A DNA stretch of 64,000 nt from DATAOG01 sp963782885 (GTDB taxonomy: Bacteria > Pseudomonadota > Alphaproteobacteria > Geminicoccales > Geminicoccaceae), in contig CAWALL010000004.1 in assembly GCA_963782885.1 (NCBI GenBank), positions 62,001 through 126,000 of the forward strand, in the 5' to 3' direction. The translations under genes were made by a program, and so were the position numbers. Positions 57,622 through 64,000 of this stretch are shown piece by piece. The notes below the pieces were generated by a model. It searched no databases, was not told the origin of the DNA, and worked only from the letters and a program-made list of their open reading frames with translations. Position 1 is the first letter of the stretch. Every line of letters starts with the position of its first letter.

Positions 57622-57765
57622 CCGAAATCGCAGGTTGATAACGATGTTATTCCTAGAAGTTGATCTCTTCAACAGAAAAATTAACCTGAGATCGAGCTCG
57701 GCCACCCGACGAGCTCGTCAGCATCAGAGCTCCGATGGCAAGATTGACTGCAATTCGAAGCTATT

Positions 57766-59343
57766 TCAGCCAGTTCCATGCAGTTCATGAGATGTCGATT
57801 CAATATGAGCGGGCGCCGCGGCCAGCGCCGTCACCATGGCATCGATCTCGCAAGGATGGACCGGGGGGCTGAAGTAATACCCCTGCGCGACGCGGCAACC
57901 CTCCAGGCCGAGCAGCCGCAGCTGCTCGGCGCTCTCGACGCCTTCGGCCACCGAGTCCAGGCCGAGGCTGCGGCTGAGGCTGAGCGTGGCGCGCACGATC
58001 GCCGCGGCGCTCGGATCGTGGTCGAGCGCGCCGACGAACGAACGATCGAGCTTGATCTCGTCGAACGGAAACCGGCGCAGGTAGCTGAGCGACGAGTGCC
58101 CGACCCCGAAATCGTCGATCGAGATCCTGACCCCCAGGGCTTTCAAACTGGCCAGCGTCTGCAGGTTGGCCTCGGTGTCCTCCATCAGAACGCGCTCGGT
58201 GATCTCGAGCTCGAGCCGGTCGGGGGCCAGCCCGCTGCGCTCGAGGATCTCGCCGACGTGGCTCGCGAGGTTCGGATCCCGAAACTGCACCGGCGAAAGA
58301 TTGACCGCCGCGCGCAACGCGTGCGCGCCCTTCTGCTGCCAGCTCTGGACGTGCAGGCAGGCCTGCTCGAGCGCCCAGCGACCGATCGGTACGATCAGGC
58401 CGCTGTCCTCGGCGAGCGGTATGAACTGGTCGGGGCCGATCCGGCCCCGCTCGGGGTGCTGCCAGCGCAGCAGCGCCTCGACGCCGACCATGCGGCGACT
58501 GGCGATGTCGAACTGCGGCTGGTACTCGAGCTCGAGTTCCGAACGCTCGAGGGCCTGAACCAGGTCCTGCTCCAGCGCCTTGCGCTCGCGCAGCTCGGTA
58601 TCCATGGCTTCCTCGAAGAAGCGGAACGTCGCCGGAGGCTCAAGCTTGGCCCGTCCGAGCGCCTGGCCGGCGTGCTGGAGCAGCGCCTCGGCCTCGTGGC
58701 CATCGCCGGGAGCAATCGCGATCCCGATACGCATGCCGACATAGGTGAGATGACCGCAGAGGTCGAACGGTCCGCTCATGGCCCCGAGCAGGCGCTCGCA
58801 GAGGTCGGCGGCGCCGGCTGGCTCGTCAATGCCGTTCTGCAGGATCGCGAACTCGTCGGCGCCCAGGCGCGCGAGCATGTCGGAGTCGCGCAGCGCCGCG
58901 AGCAGGCGGGCGCTAGTATGGCGGAGCAGCACGTCGCCCGCGACGCAGCCCAGAGTGTCATTGATCGCCTTGAAGTCAGCCAGATCGACGCGCAGGACGG
59001 CCGCCATCCGGTCGCTCCGGCGGACGCCGCCGAGCCTCGCCTGCAGGCGCTCGAGGAAGGCGTCGCGGTTGGGCAGACCGGTCAACGCATCGTGCCGGGT
59101 GAGATGATCGACTTGCGCTTCGGCGGCCCGCCTGGCCTGCGCCTCGCGGCCATGCGCCCGACGCCGGCCGACCTCGATCCAGGCAGCGGCCGTCGCCATG
59201 GTCAGCACGGCCAGGACGAGGCAGGCCAGCGCCGGGAGCCCGGGACCTCCTCCGCCATCCATCAGGCCCATTCTCAGGCCGACCAGAAACGCCAGCGCAC
59301 CGGTCAGGCCATGGAGACCGAGCTGGATCAGGAATGCGGCCAT
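57766..59343 (-). CDS. Membrane GGDEF-EAL protein, probable c-di-GMP phosphodiesterase
   Basis: A 525-residue protein. Two hydrophobic segments near the N-terminus (AAFLIQLGLHGLTGALAFLVGL and LACLVLAVLTMATAAAWIEV) probably anchor it. The GGDEF domain (about 90-240) has DALTGLPNRDAFLERLQ but the signature is GADEF instead of GGDEF, so cyclase activity is doubtful. The EAL domain has EALLRW, NLSPVQF, ELEITERVLMED, IDDFGVGHSSLSYLRRFP and the catalytic DSVAEGVES, so phosphodiesterase activity is likely. Start ATG 59343 is used; TTG 59409 would add 22 residues. It lies 205 bp downstream of the RTX start on the same strand. Confidence 0.88.
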   Translation of the reverse strand: MAAFLIQLGLHGLTGALAFLVGLRMGLMDGGGGPGLPALACLVLAVLTMATAAAWIEVGRRRAHGREAQARRAAEAQVDHLTRHDALTGLPNRDAFLERLQARLGGVRRSDRMAAVLRVDLADFKAINDTLGCVAGDVLLRHTSARLLAALRDSDMLARLGADEFAILQNGIDEPAGAADLCERLLGAMSGPFDLCGHLTYVGMRIGIAIAPGDGHEAEALLQHAGQALGRAKLEPPATFRFFEEAMDTELRERKALEQDLVQALERSELELEYQPQFDIASRRMVGVEALLRWQHPERGRIGPDQFIPLAEDSGLIVPIGRWALEQACLHVQSWQQKGAHALRAAVNLSPVQFRDPNLASHVGEILERSGLAPDRLELEITERVLMEDTEANLQTLASLKALGVRISIDDFGVGHSSLSYLRRFPFDEIKLDRSFVGALDHDPSAAAIVRATLSLSRSLGLDSVAEGVESAEQLRLLGLEGCRVAQGYYFSPPVHPCEIDAMVTALAAAPAHIESTSHELHGTG

Positions 59344-59409
59344 GGACACGCTCAAGCACCTCTCCGGGATGTCGACCGCCCGCGCGACCGGCTGCCCGAA
59401 TTTCGACAA

Positions 59410-59961
59410 TTGAAGTTAATGAACCGATAAATTTTCGCGATCGAACCCAATCCCGATCGATCGCGGGCCGATGCGACCACAGGCTGCGAGGACACGGCCG
59501 CCCGAGCTTGACTCCGGGTTGCAGCCAGACACCGAAGGAAAGCTGCCTGCCGGCGCGGCGGCAGTCCGGTCTGGCCCCCGACCCGATCTCGCCGCGATCG
59601 CGAGCCGTCCGGAGGCGCAGCCATCGGAGAATTCGCCGCGGGCCGGCCTCTCGAGATCAGGCTTGGCCTCGCCAGCACCGACAGGGCCGAGACAGCCAGA
59701 GCCGTGCTCGGGCGGCGCCCGGCTCGACGTGATCGATGGTCGAAGCTGATTGCGCCGGCGAAGGCAGGTGGACGAGTCCGGCCGAGGCCGTTATCCCGGC
59801 TCGATGCGCCCGTCCTCGAAAGCGCGGACCGCTTGGCCGGCTGACCGTCTCGATGATCGAGCCGGCCGGCGGCAGCGTCCGTCGACCGGCAAGCGCAAGC
59901 CGTCCGAAATCCGCGACGCGGGCCGGCTTGACGGTGCGGCGAGCCCGCTCGGAGTGTGGCG
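59410..59961. other. Non-coding gap
   Basis: About 550 bp. Open frames here are short or of unusual composition and none matches a family I know. A weak 8-bp dyad (GGCCGGCT/AGCCGGCC, near 59836-59876) is visible. The left end is AT-richer and probably holds the promoter of the GGDEF-EAL gene; the right end holds that of the small lipoprotein. Confidence 0.35.
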
Positions 59962-60318
59962 ATGACGGCTCGGCACCGGTCAATAAGCGGCTGCGAGCGC
60001 GTGGCGGTGGTCTGGCTCGTGGCGCTCGTCGTGCTCGGCTGGCTCGGCGGCTGCACGGTCTCGGCGCCTGAAAGCACCGGCAAGACACCTGCGTCGCCCC
60101 TGCCGCCGGGGGCGATCCAGGTCGGCCGCGACCTGTACCAGGTCCCGATCGGCGCGGACGCCGAGGGTTGCCAGAGGTACCGTCTGTACTCGCCGAGCCT
60201 GATGGTCACGGAGGCCATCTCCTACCGCAGCCGGGACGGCGGCTTCACGATCGACCGCCGCGCGGCGATCTGCGATCGGGGCGCATCGATCATGTCAACG
60301 CCCGCGGCCCGCGCCTGA
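59962..60318 (+). CDS. Small lipoprotein of unknown function
   Basis: A 118-residue protein. The N-terminal VWLVALVVLGWLGGC is a lipoprotein signal with a cysteine after LGG. The mature part has IQVGRDLYQVPIGADAEGCQRYRLYSP and AISYRSRDGGFTIDRRAAIC, resembling small alphaproteobacterial lipoproteins of unknown role. ATG 59962 has GGAG at 59951-59954. It is convergent with the subtilase gene, 41 bp between ends. Confidence 0.6.
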   Translation: MTARHRSISGCERVAVVWLVALVVLGWLGGCTVSAPESTGKTPASPLPPGAIQVGRDLYQVPIGADAEGCQRYRLYSPSLMVTEAISYRSRDGGFTIDRRAAICDRGASIMSTPAARA

Positions 60319-60359
60319 GGCAGAGCGGGTCCGCGGCCGGTCCCGGGCCACATCCCCGA

Positions 60360-62654
60360 TCACAGCGCGGTCCTGAGCCTGACCGCGGCGCTGTGCTCCG
60401 GTCCGGCGTCCGCCTGGTGGCCTGGCTCCAGCTGGGTCACCCAGTCGAGGTCGAGCGACCAGCTGCCACCGAGCGCGCGACGGTAGCCGACCTCGAGATC
60501 AAGCTCCCGACCCTCGGGCGCAAGGTCGACCCGATCGCGCTGGCGCAGGATTGCGCCTTCAAAGCTGCGCCCGACCGGCCGGTCGATGACCGCCGAGCCG
60601 ACCTCGACCCGAAGCGGTTGGACCGCCGCCAAGGTCAGCTGGTCGGCGTCCGCGAACAGACCGCGACTGGCAAAGCCGGCCGCGAAGCTGCTGCTCCACA
60701 AATTGGAGACGTCCGCGAACAGGCCCCGGCCAGGGGTGCCGGGATCGGTGGCGCCGAGGCTCGCCTGACCGAACACGGCGAGCCGGCCGCCGAGCGGCCA
60801 CCGCCCGGCCATGCCGAAGAAGGTCGTGGTCGCGCCGTCGGGCCCGTCGAGGGCGCCAGCGCCGCTGGTCGCGAGCAGGCTGTGCTGCTCATCGACGCTG
60901 CCGACCTGCAGGCTCATCATGCCGCCCGAGCCGAAGCTGCGCACCAACTCACCGAGCACGACCGCGTTGCGCTCCTGGTCGCCAGGCTGCTGCCGGTCGG
61001 GATCGCCGCGGGCGACGCCCAGCCGGATCGCCAGCCCTGGCCCGACTTCCTGAGCCAGAACCATCCCGTCACCCCGATCGGCGAACGCCAGATAGGGCGA
61101 GCCCAGACCGGTCTCGCCGAACAGGCGACCGGCGGCCGCAGGCTCGGCACTGACCAGGCCGAACCGGTTCTGCAGGCCCAGGCTGTGGACCAGCGCCAGC
61201 CGCGTCTGACCATCCCCGAGGAGCCTGCCGACGCCCAGATCGAAGGCAAACGCGGCGCTGGCCGCCTCGCTCGCCCCCTCCGGGGCGGCCGCCGCCCCGA
61301 CGTCGTCGCCGGGCGCCGCGACCGTCAGACCGAGTGCAAGCGCCGGCCCGACCGGTATCGACCACCGGGACTGGACGCCGGCCGGCGCAAGCCAGGCCTC
61401 AAGGTCCGGGGTCGTGACCGGCGCTGCGACCCGATCTCCGAGGTTCAGCCAATAGGCTCGCCCGTAGCCATCGACAACGATCGTCCGGCCCAGGTCGGGA
61501 CCACGTCCGAAGGCGGGCCCGAGTCGGAGGGCCGCGGTATCCAGCGGAACCTCGGCCTCCCCGACCGTGCTCCCGAGCGGCACGCTGAGCGTGCCCAGCG
61601 GGCCGAGCGCGGCCTCCAGGTTGACCAGGCCGTGGCCGTAGACGGGGTCGGTCCCCGGCGCTCCGAGGTCGGTCGCGCTGTCGATCAGGACCTGCACCAC
61701 CTGCGCAGCGCTCAGGTACGGAGCGGCGCTCAGGACCACGGCGGCCGCACCGCTGACATGCGGGGCCGCGAAGGAGGTGCCGCTGACCAGCGCCGCGCCG
61801 CCGCCGAGCGCTGGCGCCAGCACGTTCACGCCCGGGGCCACCAGATAGTGGTCCTGGGCGCTGCCGGCACGATTGCTGAAGCTCGCGATCTGCTTTTTGG
61901 CATCGACCGCGCCGACCGCGATGGCCTGGTCGCCAGCCGCCGGATCGGCGGCGAACCGGCCCGGGAAGGTCGGCTCGGCCGCCCCCTCATTGCCGGCCGC
62001 GAACACGAGGACAGTTCCGGCCTTGACCGCCCGGCCGAATGCGTCGTGAAGCGGCGCACCGAGGCTGCTGGCACCGCCGAGACTGTAGTTGATCACTCCC
62101 GCACCGTGGGCGACGGCATAGTCGGTGGCGGTGGCGAGGTCGGTCTGATCGAACGCGCAACCGCCGGGGCAGGAGCCCGCGGCGTCGGCCCGGACGGCCA
62201 GCAGCCTGGCCTGAAAGGCGACGCCGTGCGTGAGGGCCTGGTTGCGCCGCGCGGCGATCACGCCGGCGACCGCCGTGCCGTGCCCGTCGATGTCGTCGAC
62301 CATGGCGGGGTTGCCGCTCACGATGTTGGTGCTGGCCGCCGCGATCTGGCCCGCGAACTCCGGATGGTCGACATCGATCCCAGTATCGACCACGCCGACC
62401 GTGACGCCCCGGCCGGTGGCGCCCGCGGCATAGGCGGAGGCCGCCCGGAGCACGCCGAGGCCGTAGTTGGCCCGATATTCCGTGGTCTCATACAGGCTGG
62501 CTGATGGCGCTCCGACCGAGCTCCCGCCACCGCCGCCGCCCCCTCCGCAGCCCAGAAGGCTACTGACCAGGGCCAGAGCGAGGCACCAGGCTACCGCCCG
62601 CTCTCCGGCGTCGGTCGCCGCACCAACTGGCCAGGGCCGCCGCAGCCATTGCAT
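60360..62654 (-). CDS. S8 (subtilisin-like) peptidase lipoprotein, possibly with a C-terminal beta-barrel
   Basis: A 764-residue protein. VAWCLALALVSSLLGC is a lipoprotein signal (cysteine 36), followed by a glycine run. The protease domain has the triad D90 (VGVVDTGIDVDHPEF), H125 (DIDGHGTAVAGVIAA) and S294 (SGTSFAAPHVSGA), with the oxyanion asparagine in AAGNEG. From about 370 on, alternating strands rich in G, A and polar residues suggest a beta domain resembling autotransporter passenger or barrel sequence, though the last residues (RLRTAL) do not end in an aromatic residue. Start ATG 62654 has AGAGG nearby; ATG 62684 is less likely. It may act at the cell surface. Confidence 0.83.
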   Translation of the reverse strand: MQWLRRPWPVGAATDAGERAVAWCLALALVSSLLGCGGGGGGGGSSVGAPSASLYETTEYRANYGLGVLRAASAYAAGATGRGVTVGVVDTGIDVDHPEFAGQIAAASTNIVSGNPAMVDDIDGHGTAVAGVIAARRNQALTHGVAFQARLLAVRADAAGSCPGGCAFDQTDLATATDYAVAHGAGVINYSLGGASSLGAPLHDAFGRAVKAGTVLVFAAGNEGAAEPTFPGRFAADPAAGDQAIAVGAVDAKKQIASFSNRAGSAQDHYLVAPGVNVLAPALGGGAALVSGTSFAAPHVSGAAAVVLSAAPYLSAAQVVQVLIDSATDLGAPGTDPVYGHGLVNLEAALGPLGTLSVPLGSTVGEAEVPLDTAALRLGPAFGRGPDLGRTIVVDGYGRAYWLNLGDRVAAPVTTPDLEAWLAPAGVQSRWSIPVGPALALGLTVAAPGDDVGAAAAPEGASEAASAAFAFDLGVGRLLGDGQTRLALVHSLGLQNRFGLVSAEPAAAGRLFGETGLGSPYLAFADRGDGMVLAQEVGPGLAIRLGVARGDPDRQQPGDQERNAVVLGELVRSFGSGGMMSLQVGSVDEQHSLLATSGAGALDGPDGATTTFFGMAGRWPLGGRLAVFGQASLGATDPGTPGRGLFADVSNLWSSSFAAGFASRGLFADADQLTLAAVQPLRVEVGSAVIDRPVGRSFEGAILRQRDRVDLAPEGRELDLEVGYRRALGGSWSLDLDWVTQLEPGHQADAGPEHSAAVRLRTAL

Positions 62655-62889
62655 GGCAACCTCTATGGTTGTGTGACCTGGCATGATAGTTAACTTTTGG
62701 TGCCGAATGGTTAACGCCATCTTAAAGCTGCCCGACGAAAGTCGTCACCAAGGCTGTGCCGGACTCAAGCCTGTCGTCCAGGCCTGGCACTAGGCGGACC
62801 CCGCTCCTGGTTGACGCTTGGCGACAGGGTGAGCTTTCGTCCGCCGAGCCGGCGCGCTAAGCTCAATCGACCACCACGGGACTCGGATC

Positions 62890-63810
62890 ATGCGCATCGC
62901 GATCATGGGCAGTGGCGGGGTCGGCGGCTATCTGGGCGGCCGGCTCGCGGCCAGCGGCCAGGACGTCACCTTCATCGCCCGCGGCGCCCATCTCGACGCG
63001 CTTCACGAGCGCGGGCTCGGGATCGAGAGCGCGCTCGGCGACGTCGAGGTCCAGCCGGCGCAGGCCAGCGGCGACCCGGTGAGCGTCGGCCCGGTCGATC
63101 TGGTGATCTTCGCAGTCAAGCTCTACGACACCGAGACCGCCGCCGCGGCCTGCCGGCCGCTGGTCGGCGCCGCCACCGGCGTGGTCACGTTCCAGAACGG
63201 CATCGACAGCCCGGAGGTCCTGACGCGGGTCCTCGGCCGCGAGCACGTGATCGGCGGCGTGGCGCAGATTGCCTCGGTGGTGGCCGCGCCGGGGCTGATC
63301 AGGCACACCGGTACCATGGCGCGGTTCGCGTTCGGCGAGCTCGACGGTCGGAGTTCGGCGCGGGTCGAGGCGCTGGCGGCGGCGATGCGGGCGGCGGGCG
63401 TCGAACACGTGGTGAGCGAGGCGATCGGCCGCGACATCTGGTCCAAGATGGTATTCCTTGCGACCTTCGCCGGTCTGACCGCGCTCGTGCGCCTGCCGAT
63501 CGGCCCGATCCGCACGGATCCCGAGACCCGCGCGCTCTATCGGGACGGCCTCGCCGAGGCGCTCGCGGTCGCCCGGGCGCGCGGGATCGCGCTGCCCGAG
63601 GAGTTCGTGAACGCGACGCTGGCCCGCACCGATCAGCTGCCGGCCACGATGAAGTCCTCGATGCTCGAGGACCTCGAGCGGGGCAAGCGCCTGGAACTGC
63701 CCTGGCTGTCCGGGGCGATCGTTCGCATGGGGACGGAGCTGGGCGTGCCGACCCCGGTCCACGGCTTCATCACGAGCGCGCTCAAGCTGCACGCCGACGG
63801 TCGTGGCTGA
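62890..63810 (+). CDS. panE: Ketopantoate reductase (2-dehydropantoate 2-reductase) family protein
   Basis: A 306-residue NADPH-dependent reductase. The Rossmann motif is MGSGGVGGYLGGRLAASG; QNGIDSPEVL, the catalytic lysine in DIWSKMVFL, and MLEDLERGKRLELPWLSGAIVRMG follow the PanE pattern. PanE makes pantoate for CoA synthesis, but paralogues are common, so substrate is not certain. It is divergent from the subtilase across 235 bp. Its stop overlaps the next GTG start by 8 bp. Confidence 0.85.
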   Translation: MRIAIMGSGGVGGYLGGRLAASGQDVTFIARGAHLDALHERGLGIESALGDVEVQPAQASGDPVSVGPVDLVIFAVKLYDTETAAAACRPLVGAATGVVTFQNGIDSPEVLTRVLGREHVIGGVAQIASVVAAPGLIRHTGTMARFAFGELDGRSSARVEALAAAMRAAGVEHVVSEAIGRDIWSKMVFLATFAGLTALVRLPIGPIRTDPETRALYRDGLAEALAVARARGIALPEEFVNATLARTDQLPATMKSSMLEDLERGKRLELPWLSGAIVRMGTELGVPTPVHGFITSALKLHADGRG

Positions 63811-64000
63811 CCAGACGGTTTATCTGCTCCGCCACGGCGAGACCGAATGGAACCGCGTCGGCCGGGTCCAGGGCCATCTCGATTCGCCGCTGACGGCGAG
63901 GGGATGCGAGCAGGCGCGCCGCGCCGGCGCCACCCTGGCGACCCTGCTCGAAAACGAGCCGCCCTTCCTGCTGCTGGCAAGCCCGCTCGGCCGCGCCGAG
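63803..64000 (+). CDS. Histidine phosphatase (phosphoglycerate mutase family), N-terminal part
   Basis: The first 66 codons, from GTG 63803, open to the window edge. The phosphohistidine motif LLRHGETEWNRVGRVQGHLDSPLT is complete, with the catalytic H in RHGE. The gene overlaps the panE-like gene by 8 bp, so the two are translated together. Whether it is a mutase or a general phosphatase cannot be told from this part. Confidence 0.87.
   Translation, partial: MADQTVYLLRHGETEWNRVGRVQGHLDSPLTARGCEQARRAGATLATLLENEPPFLLLASPLGRAE

Noticed and set aside
59657..60088. 143-codon minus-strand frame in the gap before the small lipoprotein
   Set aside because: It has no start signal or recognisable motif and overlaps the better-supported lipoprotein on the other strand.

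Overview
The window is a GC-rich bacterial chromosome segment, most likely from an alphaproteobacterium near the Rhodospirillales/Geminicoccales. This placement is inferred from gene content, not computed: a DUF2336 protein, an MmcB-type repair protein, the block 4.5S RNA-dnaX-ybaB-recR-def-fmt-truA-dapE-dapD, and a dnaB-alr-mlaE-mlaF run. Genes are dense, with many 1-11 bp start/stop overlaps.

Layout. (1) 1-1.97 kb: a lower-GC accessory edge holding the end of a DNA-methylase-like gene broken by a stop codon, then non-coding DNA with a branched palindrome and a cluster of phased 9-mers. (2) 2-8.6 kb: a cystathionine gamma-synthase-family enzyme, two tandem ClC-CBS chloride-channel genes (one cut by an in-frame TGA, one frameshifted), msrA and a secreted unknown. 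(3) 9-15.8 kb: mobile-element debris. It holds the tail of a site-specific recombinase-type gene, a frameshifted TolB/TPR protein with a second homologous tail behind it, and an IS1380-type element (TTAA at both ends) into which an IS66 element has inserted. The IS66 ends and an 8-bp target duplication are intact. (4) 15.9-21.3 kb: a DUF3313 lipoprotein, two sulfatases and an outer-membrane barrel. The first sulfatase and the barrel each carry a one-base frameshift. (5) 21.3-34.5 kb: a palindromic-repeat region and a small protein with the palindrome inserted in its reading frame; then carbon metabolism (IlvD/Edd dehydratase, GH15 enzyme, phosphoglucomutase-like HAD, PfkB kinase, polyphosphate kinase) and a phenylacetate operon (paaG, paaH, paaI, paaK). 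(6) 34.6-44.1 kb: a large patatin-like protein, a leftward run dnaB-alr-mlaE-mlaF, DUF2336, mmcB and nudC. (7) 44.2-51.9 kb: 4.5S RNA with its promoter, then replication/recombination/translation housekeeping genes and the lysine-pathway pair dapD-dapE. (8) 52-64 kb: FAD-linked oxidase, acyl-CoA dehydrogenase, RTX-repeat secreted protein, GGDEF-EAL protein, a small lipoprotein, a lipoprotein-type subtilase with a possible barrel, a ketopantoate reductase and the start of a phosphoglycerate-mutase-family gene.

Two things stand out. First, six reading-frame breaks (two in-frame TGA, four apparent +1 insertions) all fall in the first 19 kb; I see none in the remaining 45 kb. This suggests a decaying accessory segment or a local sequence-quality problem. 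Second, a palindromic element occurs once between genes and once as an in-frame insertion inside a protein, like the protein-coding palindromic elements known from Rickettsia. No tRNA, 16S/23S rRNA or CRISPR array was seen.
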